49,291 bases of DNA from Deltaproteobacteria bacterium (GTDB lineage: Bacteria; Desulfobacterota; Desulfovibrionia; Desulfovibrionales; Desulfovibrionaceae): NCBI GenBank assembly GCA_031264465.1, contig JAISDX010000031.1, positions 1 to 49,291 of the forward strand, in the 5' to 3' direction. The notes beneath the pieces are model-generated. The model was not told the DNA's origin. It saw nothing but the letters and a program-made list of their open reading frames with translations, and did no database searches. Positions 37,455-45,928 of the stretch are shown here, piece after piece (position 1 is the stretch's first letter; the number at the start of each line of letters is the position of its first letter). A program made the position numbers and the translations under genes.

Positions 37455-38490
37455 CGATGCAGACCTCGCGCAAAATGTTGATATTGTCAAGGGCCTTGCC
37501 GGTACCCAGCACCACGGTGGAGAGCGGGTCTTCAACCACGGTTATGGGGAGCGAGGTTTCCTCGCGCAGGAGCTGGTCCAGCCCCTTGAGCAGAGCGCCG
37601 CCGCCGGTCAGAAAAATGCCCCGGTCGACGATGTCGGCGGCCAGTTCCGGCGGGGTCTGTTCCAGGGCGATGCGTACGGCCTGCACAATGGCGTCCACCT
37701 GCTCGGAAATGGCTTTGCGAACTTCCTCGGAAGTAATCAGAATATTCTGCGGAATGCCGGTGACCAGGTCGCGCCCCTTGACTTCCACTTCCTTTTCCGG
37801 GTTCTGCGGGTAGGCCGAGGCGATGTTCATCTTGATCTGCTCGGAGGTGGAGTCGCCGATGAGCAGGTTGTATTTGCGCTTGATGTGGGTCTTGATGGCT
37901 TCGTCCATCTTGTCGCCGCCCACGCGCACGGACTTGGAGTAAACAATGCCGGAAAGGGAGATGATCGCCACCTCGGTCGTGCCGCCGCCAATGTCCACCA
38001 CCATGTTGGAGGTGGGCTCCTGGATGGGCAGGTTCGCGCCGATGGCCGCAGCCATGGGTTCTTCAATCAGATACACCGCGCGCGCCCCGGCGCTCTGGGC
38101 CGACTCCTTGACGGCGCGCTTTTCAACCTGGGTGATGCCGGTGGGTACGCACACGATGATGCGCGGGCGTACCAGACGGCGGTGATTATGCACCTTGGAG
38201 ATAAAATGGCGGAGCATGGCCTCGGTAATTTCAAAGTCGGCGATAACGCCATCCTTCATCGGGCGGATGGCTTGGATATTGGCCGGCACCTTGCCGAGCA
38301 TTTCCTTGGCTTCCTGCCCCACGGCCAGAATCACGTTGTTGCCGCGCAAATCTTTTTTCACGGCCACCACCGAGGGCTCGCGCAGGATGATGCCCTGCCC
38401 TTTGACGTACACGCAAGTGTTGGCCGTGCCAAGGTCAATGGCCAAGTCGCTGGAGAACACACCCAAAACTGAATCCAATATTTTTGCCAT
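37450..38490 (-). CDS. mreB: Rod shape-determining protein MreB (actin-like)
   Basis: MreB filaments guide the elongation complex along the inner membrane. The 346 residues show the actin-fold phosphate loops: [13 protein letters not shown] near 17, [16 protein letters not shown] near 163, and the adenosine motif [12 protein letters not shown] near 289. The ATG at 38490 has GAGGTGA at good spacing and gives [10 protein letters not shown]. An ATG three codons earlier is too close to the ribosome-binding site. It is the first of the mre-mrdA-rodA-bactofilin genes, just downstream of dnaE on the same strand. Confidence 0.98.
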   Translation of the reverse strand: MAKILDSVLGVFSSDLAIDLGTANTCVYVKGQGIILREPSVVAVKKDLRGNNVILAVGQEAKEMLGKVPANIQAIRPMKDGVIADFEITEAMLRHFISKVHNHRRLVRPRIIVCVPTGITQVEKRAVKESAQSAGARAVYLIEEPMAAAIGANLPIQEPTSNMVVDIGGGTTEVAIISLSGIVYSKSVRVGGDKMDEAIKTHIKRKYNLLIGDSTSEQIKMNIASAYPQNPEKEVEVKGRDLVTGIPQNILITSEEVRKAISEQVDAIVQAVRIALEQTPPELAADIVDRGIFLTGGGALLKGLDQLLREETSLPITVVEDPLSTVVLGTGKALDNINILREVCID

Positions 38491-38524
38491 AATTACCATT
38501 CACCTCTCAGGATGTAATTGTTGC

Positions 38525-41500
38525 TTAAAGCATTGCGGCGGATGTTGCCGTGTTTGCCCGGGCCGCCTCGGGGCCGGGCTGTTTCATGCAATTTTCAAAA
38601 CCGGTCAGGGCGCGCCCCAGTTCCGGCCCGGGCCGAACGCTGTACCGGGGCAGGGCTAGACTGCACTGGTAGCCCGGGCCGTACAACACCACGTTCACCT
38701 TGACGTCGCCGCCGTGTTGCAGCAGCACGTCCTTGAGCGCGTCCACCTGGGCGGGTCCGAAACTTTTCACTTTCAGGTTGATATCGTAGGGGGTGGCGCA
38801 GCCGCGCACCGCGTCCAGGAGCGGCCGGGCCGCCTCGCCTTCCAGTTTGAGCTCGCGCGCCACGCCTTCGTCGTCGCCGCTTTCCTCAAAGTCGCCGCCA
38901 AAAGCGTTGCCGCCGTCGTTGCCGCCATTCCCATCAGGGTCGCGCTGCACCCGGGCGGTAATTTCCACGGTGGCGTCGGGCTGCAAAAATTCGCGGCACA
39001 GGGCGTAAGTTTTCGGAAAAAAGACACACTCGCAAGAGCCGGTCAGGTCGCTGAACTGGCAAAAGGCCATGCGGTCGCCCTTCTTGGTGAGCACTTCCTT
39101 GACGCCGTTCACCAGCACGGCGCTTTTGAACGTATAGTTGCAGGGCAGATCGAAGCACTCTTCCAGCGGCACCAGGCCCAGGCGGTGCATATCGCGCCGG
39201 TAGTGCTGCAGCGGGTGGCTGGTCAGGAAAAAGCCCAAGGCTTCCTTCTCGTTGGCCAGCTTCACTTCGTCCGACCATTCCGGCAATGACCGCTCCGGCG
39301 ACTCGAAGCCGATGCCGCCCGGCGTCTTTTCCGCGCCGGCGGCCGGAGCCCCCAGCAGGGAGAGGAGCGAGCTCTGGCCGGAGTCGGCGTCTTTTTGTTT
39401 TTTCTGGGCTCGGGCGATGGCCGGCTCCAGGCAGGCGATCAGGGCGGCGCGGGAAACGCCCAGGCAATCCATTGCCCCGCCCTTGATCAGGCTCTCCAGC
39501 ACCCTTTTCGTGACCTTGCGCAGGCCCACCCGGCAGCAGAGGTCCAGAAGCGAGGCGAAAGGCCCGTCTTTCCCGCGCGCTTCCACAATTTCGCGCACCG
39601 CTTCCGCGCCCACGTTCTTGATGCCGCCCAGCCCGAACAAAATGGCCCCGTCGTGTACCGAGAAAGTATTCCGGCTTTTCTGAATGGACGGGGCTTCCAC
39701 GCGCAGGCCCATGTCCTTGCAGGCCGCCACGTACTTGAGGAGCTTGTCCTGGTTGCCCATGACCGAAGTCATGAGCGCGGCCATGAACTCCGGCTTGTAG
39801 TGCGCCTTCAGGTAGGCGGTATGATAGGAAACCAGGGCATAGGCGGCGGAGTGCGACTTGTTGAAGCCGTATTCCGCGAATTTTTCCATCAAGCTGAAAA
39901 TTTCCGAGGCTTTTTCCTCGTCCACGCCGTTTTGCCGGGCGCCTTCCACGAACTTGGCGCGCTCGGCGGACATGAGCTCGGGCTTTTTCTTGCCCATGGC
40001 CCGGCGCAACATGTCGGCCCCGCCCAGAGAGTAGCCGGCCACGATCTGGCCGATTTGCATGACCTGCTCATGGTAGACGATAACGCCGTAAGTGTCTTTA
40101 AGGCAGTCTTTCAGGCTGGGCAGAATATACTCCACGGCCACCTGGCCGTGCTTGCGCTTGATGAATTCCTCCACCATGTTCGCCCCGAGCGGGCCCGGCC
40201 GGTACAGGGCCAGCATGGCGATGATGTCTTCAAACACGCTGGGGCGCAGTTGGCGCAGGTAGCTGCGCATGCCGGAGCTTTCCACCTGGAAGATGCCGTC
40301 GGTGTCGCCGGCCGCGTAAAGCTTGTAGGCCTCCATATCGTCCAGGGGCACGCTGTCCAGGTCGGGCGCTTCCTTGCCCTGGGCCGCGATCAACTCCAGG
40401 GTATCCTGAATCTGGGTCATGGTGGTCAGGCCCAGAAAGTCGAACTTGACCAGACCCACGTCCTCCACGATGTTTTTGTCGAACTGGGTGACCACTTCCT
40501 CGCGCTTGCCGCGGTACAGGGGCAGGTATTCGATCATCGGCTTGTCCGAGATCACCACCCCGGCGGCGTGGGTGGAAGCGTGGCGGGAAAGTCCTTCCAG
40601 CCGGCGGGAAACGTCGATGAGCTTTTTGATCTGCTCGTCGCTCCTGTACAGGGTTTCCAACTCCGGCTCGGCTTTCAGGGCCTTGTCGATGGTCATTTTC
40701 AGGTCTTCGGGAATGAGCTTGGCAATGCGGTTGGTCTCGGCAAAGCTCATTCCCAGAGCCCGGCCCACGTCGCGCACCACGGCCTTGGCCTTCATGGTGC
40801 CGAACGTGGTAATCTGGGCCACAGAGTCGGCGCCGTATGTTTCCGTTACGTACTCGATAACCTTGTGGCGCTTGCGCTCGCAAAAATCCACGTCGATATC
40901 GGGCAGGCTGACGCGCTCCGGGTTCAGAAAGCGCTCGAACAGCAAATTGTACGGAATGGGGTCGAGGTTGGTGATGCGCAGCGCCCAGGCCACCAGCGAA
41001 CCGGCGGCGGAACCGCGCCCGGGGCCGACCGGCACGCCGTTGTTGAGGCCCCAGTTGATGAAATCTTGCACGATCAGGAAATACCCCTGGTAGCCCATGT
41101 TGGCGATAACGTCGAGCTCCATCTCCAGGCGTTCGCGGTAAAGCGGCTCGTCCACCTGGTAAGTTATTTTTGCCAGGCGGCGGTCCAGGCCTTCGCGCGA
41201 AAGGCGGCGGAACTCGTCGTCCAGAGTCACGCCCCGGGGCAGGCGGTAAATGGGAAAGTGCGCCTCGCCGAACTTGAAATTGTAATCCTCGACCATATCG
41301 GCTATGCGCATGCTGTTGCTCAGAACCTCGGCCGGAGCCCAGGCGAAGTCGCGTTCCATTTCCTCGGGAGATTTAAAATGGAGTTCCATGCCGTCAAAGC
41401 GCATGCGCTTGGGGTCGTTCACCGTGGTTTGGGTCTGGACGCAGAGCAGGAGGTCGTGGGCCTCGTGATCCGTCTTGAGGAGATAATGGCAGTCGTTGGT

Positions 41501-42100
41501 GGCCACCAGCGGCGTGCCGGTGCTTCCGGCCAGTTCAAGCAGGCCGGCGTTGGCGGTCTTCTGCTCGGGCAGGCCGTTAACCTGGATTTCCAAGAAAAAC
41601 CGCTCTGGGAAAATGCTCCGGTATTCGTTCACCAGGGCCAGGGCATGCTCCATGCCCTGCCGGTTGATGGCGCGGGGGATTTCGCCGGCCAGGCAGGCCG
41701 AGAGGGCGATAAGGCCTTCGGAATGCCGGGCCAGCAGCTTTTTGTCCACGCGCGGCCGGTAGTGGAAGCCGTGGAGCGCGCCTTTGCTCACCAGTTGGAC
41801 CAGGTTGTGGTAGCCGGCAAGGTTCTGGGCCAGCAGCACCAGGTGATTGGTTTCGCGGCGTTCGGAGGTTTTGTCGGTGTGGTCCGGGCAGACGTATACT
41901 TCACAACCGATAATTGGCTTGATGCCCATCTGCAGAGCCTGCTTGTAAAAGAACATGGCCCCGTACAGGTTGCCGTGATCGGTCAGGGCCACAGCCGGCA
42001 TGCCGAAGTTTTTGGCCTGGGCGCAAAGATCCTTGAGGCGAATGGCCCCGTCCAGCAGGCTGTATTCGCTATGGCAATGCAAGTGTACGAAATCTGACAT
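38525..42100 (-). CDS. dnaE: DNA polymerase III subunit alpha
   Basis: This is the replicative polymerase catalytic subunit. The 1191 residues follow the DnaE plan: the N-terminal PHP domain (HLHCHSEYSLLDGAI at 6-20, ALTDHGNLYGA near 39), the polymerase core with GPGRGSAAGSLVAW near 355 and PDIDVDFCERKRHKVIEYV near 399 (catalytic aspartates in DIDVD), the tandem helix-hairpin-helix region near 830-900, and the OB fold near 985-1060 (VLVNGVKEVLTKKGDRMAFCQFSD). The C-terminal tail after about 1080 is Gly/Asn-rich and then variable. It ends 35 bases ahead of mreB. The ribosome-binding site is weak, and an 18-bp palindrome lies in the leader. Confidence 0.98.
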   Translation of the reverse strand: MSDFVHLHCHSEYSLLDGAIRLKDLCAQAKNFGMPAVALTDHGNLYGAMFFYKQALQMGIKPIIGCEVYVCPDHTDKTSERRETNHLVLLAQNLAGYHNLVQLVSKGALHGFHYRPRVDKKLLARHSEGLIALSACLAGEIPRAINRQGMEHALALVNEYRSIFPERFFLEIQVNGLPEQKTANAGLLELAGSTGTPLVATNDCHYLLKTDHEAHDLLLCVQTQTTVNDPKRMRFDGMELHFKSPEEMERDFAWAPAEVLSNSMRIADMVEDYNFKFGEAHFPIYRLPRGVTLDDEFRRLSREGLDRRLAKITYQVDEPLYRERLEMELDVIANMGYQGYFLIVQDFINWGLNNGVPVGPGRGSAAGSLVAWALRITNLDPIPYNLLFERFLNPERVSLPDIDVDFCERKRHKVIEYVTETYGADSVAQITTFGTMKAKAVVRDVGRALGMSFAETNRIAKLIPEDLKMTIDKALKAEPELETLYRSDEQIKKLIDVSRRLEGLSRHASTHAAGVVISDKPMIEYLPLYRGKREEVVTQFDKNIVEDVGLVKFDFLGLTTMTQIQDTLELIAAQGKEAPDLDSVPLDDMEAYKLYAAGDTDGIFQVESSGMRSYLRQLRPSVFEDIIAMLALYRPGPLGANMVEEFIKRKHGQVAVEYILPSLKDCLKDTYGVIVYHEQVMQIGQIVAGYSLGGADMLRRAMGKKKPELMSAERAKFVEGARQNGVDEEKASEIFSLMEKFAEYGFNKSHSAAYALVSYHTAYLKAHYKPEFMAALMTSVMGNQDKLLKYVAACKDMGLRVEAPSIQKSRNTFSVHDGAILFGLGGIKNVGAEAVREIVEARGKDGPFASLLDLCCRVGLRKVTKRVLESLIKGGAMDCLGVSRAALIACLEPAIARAQKKQKDADSGQSSLLSLLGAPAAGAEKTPGGIGFESPERSLPEWSDEVKLANEKEALGFFLTSHPLQHYRRDMHRLGLVPLEECFDLPCNYTFKSAVLVNGVKEVLTKKGDRMAFCQFSDLTGSCECVFFPKTYALCREFLQPDATVEITARVQRDPDGNGGNDGGNAFGGDFEESGDDEGVARELKLEGEAARPLLDAVRGCATPYDINLKVKSFGPAQVDALKDVLLQHGGDVKVNVVLYGPGYQCSLALPRYSVRPGPELGRALTGFENCMKQPGPEAARANTATSAAML

Positions 42101-42121
42101 GAAACAAGACTCTAGAAAAAG

Positions 42122-42139
42122 TTTAAAATATATTTTAAA
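42122..42139. promoter_or_regulatory. 18-bp perfect palindrome upstream of dnaE
   Basis: TTTAAAATATATTTTAAA reads the same on both strands and lies about 20 bases ahead of the dnaE start, in an AT-rich stretch within otherwise GC-rich DNA. It may be a promoter element, a protein-binding site, or simply AT-rich DNA. Confidence 0.4.
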
Positions 42140-42356
42140 AAAAGTTTAGACTTTATTCTCGTGAAGCATAGTAGTTAGCAGCTTTTGCAACTCCCTACAA
42201 GCCCTCAAAGGGTTTGCCCAAGAAAAAATGAACTTTGCGGACGAGTTCCTGAAAATAAATGAAACGCCGCAATAAAAGCTTGTCCCGGGCCGCTGGCGGG
42301 TCTATAAAAACCTGTAAATCGGTTACGGTTAAGCAACGGTTAACCCGGAGCGGATT

Positions 42357-43283
42357 ATGGACAGGCGCAATTTTTTGAAATGGCAGGCCGCCGGGCTGGT
42401 CTGCGCGGGCGTGGCCTTCAACCGGCTCGGGCCGGCCGCCCGGGCCATTGCGGCCGAAACGGCCTGGCCGGATCTGGGAGTAGCCAAGGGAGCTCCCGCC
42501 GCCGCGGCCCGGGCCGCCGTGAACCTCATCGGCGGCATGCCCCGTTTCGTCAAACCGGGGCAGAAAGTGGTGATCAAACCCAACATGAGCTTCGCCATGG
42601 GGCCGGAGCAGGCCACCAACACCCACCCGGAAGTGGTACGCGAAGTGCTGATCATGTGCCGCGAAGCCGGGGCCGGCAGCGTGCGCGTGCTGGACCACGC
42701 GCTGCAAAACCCGGGACTCTCCCTGGAGCGCTCCGGCATTCTGGACGCCTGCAACAGCGTGCAGCGCGGCATCTGCCACCAGCTTATGGACGGCCAGTTC
42801 TATGCCGAGGCCGCCATCCCCCAGGCCGTGGCAATGCGCAACAACCTCTTTATGAAAGACGTGCTGGAGGCCGACGTGATCATCGCCGTGCCCGTGGCCA
42901 AAAGCCACGGCGGGGCCGGGGTTTCTCTCGCGCTCAAGGGACAGATGGGGCTTATTCTGGACCGCTGGGTCATGCACTCGCGCTATTCGCTGGACGCTTC
43001 CATCGTGGACCTGAACACAAAAATCAAACCGCACCTGGCCGTGATTGACGCCAGCCGCGTGCTCAGCACCGGCGGGCCGGGCGGGCCGGGCAAAGTGCTC
43101 ACGCCGGGCGAGGTAATCGCCTCGGCCGACCCGGTGGCGGCCGACGCCTTGACTGTGGCTTCCTACGAGTGGTACGGCCTCAAGTACGAGCCCCGGCAGG
43201 TCAGCTATTTGCGGCTGGCCCACGAGCGCGGCCTGGGCCGCATGGACATTGAAAACTTGGCTATCCAGAGAACCACAATCTAG
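42357..43283 (+). CDS. Tat-exported DUF362 protein
   Basis: The 308 residues start with MDRRNFLKW and a hydrophobic stretch, a textbook twin-arginine signal, so the protein should be exported folded to the periplasm. The rest matches DUF362 (VVIKPNMSFAMGPEQATNTHPEVVREVL near 64, VAKSHGGAGVSLALKGQMG near 180, and ASADPVAADALTVASYEW near 262). DUF362 proteins are widespread in anaerobes and often carry ferredoxin domains; this one has none, and its activity is unknown. GGAG precedes the ATG. It is followed, after a repeat element, by a polyferredoxin and a Tat nitroreductase, suggesting one redox system. Confidence 0.88.
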   Translation: MDRRNFLKWQAAGLVCAGVAFNRLGPAARAIAAETAWPDLGVAKGAPAAAARAAVNLIGGMPRFVKPGQKVVIKPNMSFAMGPEQATNTHPEVVREVLIMCREAGAGSVRVLDHALQNPGLSLERSGILDACNSVQRGICHQLMDGQFYAEAAIPQAVAMRNNLFMKDVLEADVIIAVPVAKSHGGAGVSLALKGQMGLILDRWVMHSRYSLDASIVDLNTKIKPHLAVIDASRVLSTGGPGGPGKVLTPGEVIASADPVAADALTVASYEWYGLKYEPRQVSYLRLAHERGLGRMDIENLAIQRTTI

Positions 43284-43284
43284 G

Positions 43285-43439
43285 GAAACGCCGCTTAATG
43301 GTCTTTTTGCTCCCTGGCCGCGTCAGGCTCCTCCCGAGCGAAGCTCATGTATATCTTGATACAATTCGCTCCGCCCGGAACTCGGTTGCTTGAGCAGGGC
43401 TTGCCAGGAAACAAAAATCCTCATTAAGCAGCGCTTCTC
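43285..43439. repeat. Imperfect palindromic repeat element B with nested hairpin
   Basis: Arms at 43285-43317 and 43404-43439 are imperfect inverted repeats of each other and match the arms of element A (13421-13493). The central 86 bases hold a second hairpin: GAGCGAA (43336-43342) with TTCGCTC (43365-43371), enclosing TGTAT (43348-43352) with ATACA (43359-43363). It occupies most of the gap between the DUF362 and polyferredoxin genes. Confidence 0.75.
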
Positions 43440-43459
43440 TGAGGCCGCCCAGGTACCAG

Positions 43460-45112
43460 ATGAACGGCAGGAAAAACTCAAGGCCTCCCAGCCCCTTCCG
43501 AAGGCAGCGGATCATCCAGGCCCTCAGCCTGCTCCTGTTCTTCTGGCTGCTCCGGCACATGGTCGTTACGGCCGCCGAGCCCGCGCTGCCGCCGGATCTG
43601 TTCCTGCGCCTGGACCCGCTGGCCGCGCCTCTGCTCCTGCTCACCGCCCGCGACTGGCTGCCGGAAATGTGGCCCGGTCTGGCCGTGCTCGGGGCCACGT
43701 TCCTGGCCGGGCGCTTTTTCTGCGGCTATATCTGCCCGTTCGGGGGCAGCCTGGATTTTTGCCGCATCTTGTTACGCAAGCTTTTCGGGACCGCGGCCAC
43801 CCGGCCCGGCAAGCTGGACCCGGCCGGCCGCAAAATCAAGTACCTGCTCCTGGCCGCCCTGGCCGGCACGGCCCTGCCGGGAGTGAACCTGTTCTACTGG
43901 GGGGCGCCGCTCCCCCTGATTGCCAGGTTCTACGCCCTGCTCATCCATCCCCTGCTCCTGCTGGCCTCGAACCAAGGCCTGGCCCTGCTGGGTCCGCTCC
44001 TGGCCGGCATGTCCGAGAACTGGGTCGGCCTGCAATATTTGCAAATACTGCCGCGCGGCTACCACGGCCTGTTTTTCTTGCTGGGCTTTTTCGGACTGGC
44101 CTTCGGGCTGGAGCTTTTCAGACCGCGCTTCTGGTGCCGCTATCTCTGCCCGGCCGGGGCGCTGCTCGGCCTCTGCTCCCGGCGCTCTCCGCTACGGCGG
44201 CGGGTGCAGGAATGCGTGAACTGCGGCAAGTGCGCCGCCATCTGCCCAATGTCGGCCATTTCGCAAGACGGACGGCAAACCGGCCACGGCGAATGTCTTG
44301 GCTGCCGCACCTGCGCCGCCGTCTGCCCGGTCAAGGGGATTGCTTTCAGCCCGGCCGGCCGGATCAAAAGCGCGAATAGCCCGGCGGCGCTGCCGGAGCG
44401 GCGGGCTTTTCTGGGGGCGGCCGGGGTCGGGGTTCTCGTGTCCGGCGCCACCCTTGCCCGGGCTTTGCCGGGGCTGGCCAGCGGCGCCGAGTGCCTGCGG
44501 CCGCCCGGGTCTCTGCCGGAAAACGAATTTCTGCGCCGTTGCCTGCGCTGCGGCGCCTGCATGAAAATTTGCCCCAGCAACGGCCTGCAGCCGGCTTGGG
44601 CCGGCGCCGGCCTGCCTGGCCTATTCAGCCCGCTGCTGCTCCCCCGGCGCGGCCCCTGCGAGCCGGACTGCAACGCCTGCGGCCGCGTTTGCCCCAGCCA
44701 GGCCATTTTGCGCCTGCCGCTCGCGGAAAAACGCTGGGCCAAGCTGGGTACGGCGGCGGTCAAGGCGGAGCGCTGCCTGGCTCTGGCCGAAGGTAAACGC
44801 TGCGTGGTCTGCCAGGAGGTCTGCCCTTACGGCGCCGTCAAACTGGTTCAGGCGAGCGGGCAGGGAGTGCCGGTGCCGGTGGTGGCGGCCGAGCGCTGCT
44901 TCGGCTGCGGGTACTGCGAAAAGCACTGCCCGGTGCAGGCGCCGGCCATCGCGGTCTACCCCGCGGGCGCGCTGCGCCTGGAGCGCCCCGACTACGAAAT
45001 GGCGGCGCGGGCGGCCGGGCTGGATCTTGTTCCCGTGAGCGAACGCCGGCCGGACGCGCCGGATTATGACGATTTTGGCGGCGGTGGACTGCCGCCCGGC
45101 TTTACCGACTAG
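43460..45112 (+). CDS. NapH/NapG-like polyferredoxin fusion with internal twin-arginine motif
   Basis: This 550-residue membrane Fe-S protein has an N-terminal half like NapH: about five membrane helices, the CGYICPFGG (near 94) and CRYLCPAGA (near 230) motifs, and two ferredoxin sites, CVNCGKCAAICP (near 254) and CLGCRTCAAVCP (near 277). At about 312 it has ERRAFLGAAG plus a hydrophobic stretch, a twin-arginine signal pattern in mid-chain. A NapG-like half with four more cysteine clusters follows (CLRCGACMKICP, CNACGRVCP, CVVCQEVCP, CFGCGYCEKHCP). A simple reading is quinol oxidation in the membrane and electron transfer to a periplasmic ferredoxin domain. The electron acceptor may be the nitroreductase encoded 16 bases downstream. 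The ATG has only a modest ribosome-binding site. Confidence 0.88.
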   Translation: MNGRKNSRPPSPFRRQRIIQALSLLLFFWLLRHMVVTAAEPALPPDLFLRLDPLAAPLLLLTARDWLPEMWPGLAVLGATFLAGRFFCGYICPFGGSLDFCRILLRKLFGTAATRPGKLDPAGRKIKYLLLAALAGTALPGVNLFYWGAPLPLIARFYALLIHPLLLLASNQGLALLGPLLAGMSENWVGLQYLQILPRGYHGLFFLLGFFGLAFGLELFRPRFWCRYLCPAGALLGLCSRRSPLRRRVQECVNCGKCAAICPMSAISQDGRQTGHGECLGCRTCAAVCPVKGIAFSPAGRIKSANSPAALPERRAFLGAAGVGVLVSGATLARALPGLASGAECLRPPGSLPENEFLRRCLRCGACMKICPSNGLQPAWAGAGLPGLFSPLLLPRRGPCEPDCNACGRVCPSQAILRLPLAEKRWAKLGTAAVKAERCLALAEGKRCVVCQEVCPYGAVKLVQASGQGVPVPVVAAERCFGCGYCEKHCPVQAPAIAVYPAGALRLERPDYEMAARAAGLDLVPVSERRPDAPDYDDFGGGGLPPGFTD

Positions 45113-45128
45113 GAAAGGAGATATCAAT

Positions 45129-45806
45129 ATGAAACGCAGAACTTTTATCGCCCTGGGCGCCGGCGCGGCTGTCGGGGCTTTGGGCTTGAAAGCCGGCCAG
45201 GCTTTGGGGGCCGCCGCTCCCGAGCCGTTGGCCAAAATGCCGACCGGCGAAACTCCCGCCTTTGTTCCCATGCCCGATACCGCCATGAGCCCGGGGCGGC
45301 GCATGCTGCCCATCCCCGACCGGATGGGGGGGCTGCCGCTCCTGCAAACGCTCGCGCAGCGCCGCAGCACCCGGCGGTTTTCGGCACTCGGCGTGACCGA
45401 CAACGTCCTCGCCAACCTGCTCTGGGCCACCTGGGGCGTAAACCGGGCCGACGGCAAGCGCACCGCGCCCACGGCCATGAACAAGCAGCCTGTCGATTTG
45501 CACGTGGCCCTGGCCAACGGAATCTGGCTGTACCACGCCCGGGAAAACCAACTGGAACTGCAAAACCAGCAAGACGTGCGCGGCAGGCTGGGCAAAGGAC
45601 AGGTGGTGCTGATCTACACCGCCGACGCAGGCGATTACGGCGCCATGGCCGTGGGCTCGCTCTATCAGAACGCCGGCCTGTACTGCGCCTCGGTCGGCCT
45701 GGGCAACGTGGTGCGCGCCTCCAACGCCAAGGAAGCCGGCAAGTACATCAAGATCACCCCCGGATATAAAATTTGGGTAACCCAGGATATCGGCTGGCCG
45801 GCTTAA
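45129..45806 (+). CDS. Tat-exported nitroreductase-fold flavoprotein
   Basis: The 225 residues start with MKRRTFIALGAG and a hydrophobic Ala-rich run, a twin-arginine signal. The mature part has the nitroreductase/SagB fold: QRRSTRRFSALGV near 78 (FMN phosphate contacts), LLWATWGVNR near 97, the APTAMNKQPVDLHVAL segment near 114, and GAMAVGSLYQNAGLYCASVGLGNVV near 176. FMN-bearing proteins of this type oxidise or reduce small molecules; the substrate is unknown. AGGAGAT precedes the ATG, and the gene starts 16 bases after the polyferredoxin stop, so the pair is cotranscribed. Confidence 0.88.
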   Translation: MKRRTFIALGAGAAVGALGLKAGQALGAAAPEPLAKMPTGETPAFVPMPDTAMSPGRRMLPIPDRMGGLPLLQTLAQRRSTRRFSALGVTDNVLANLLWATWGVNRADGKRTAPTAMNKQPVDLHVALANGIWLYHARENQLELQNQQDVRGRLGKGQVVLIYTADAGDYGAMAVGSLYQNAGLYCASVGLGNVVRASNAKEAGKYIKITPGYKIWVTQDIGWPA

Positions 45807-45869
45807 GGCCGCCGTGCCGGAAACCCTGCGTTTTTATCAGGGAGCTGCGTTTCCTTGAACCCATCTCCC

Positions 45870-45918
45870 AAATGCAAGAAACCCCGCGCGGCACGGCCAA
45901 GCGGGGTTTCTTGCATTT
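45870..45918. terminator. Bidirectional terminator between the nitroreductase gene and tsf
   Basis: A perfect 18-bp inverted repeat has arms at 45870-45887 and 45901-45918 and a 13-base loop. Its GC core and AT-rich outer ends suit termination of both convergent transcripts. Confidence 0.88.
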
Positions 45919-45928
45919 ACCTTGAGAA

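Noticed and set aside
39395-42097. 900-codon plus-strand open frame opposite dnaE
   Set aside because: The minus-strand DnaE reading has all polymerase motifs. The plus frame has no recognisable protein pattern and no ribosome-binding site.
42195-43223. 342-codon minus-strand open frame opposite the DUF362 gene
   Set aside because: The plus strand has a ribosome-binding site, a Tat signal and DUF362 motifs. The minus frame has none of these.
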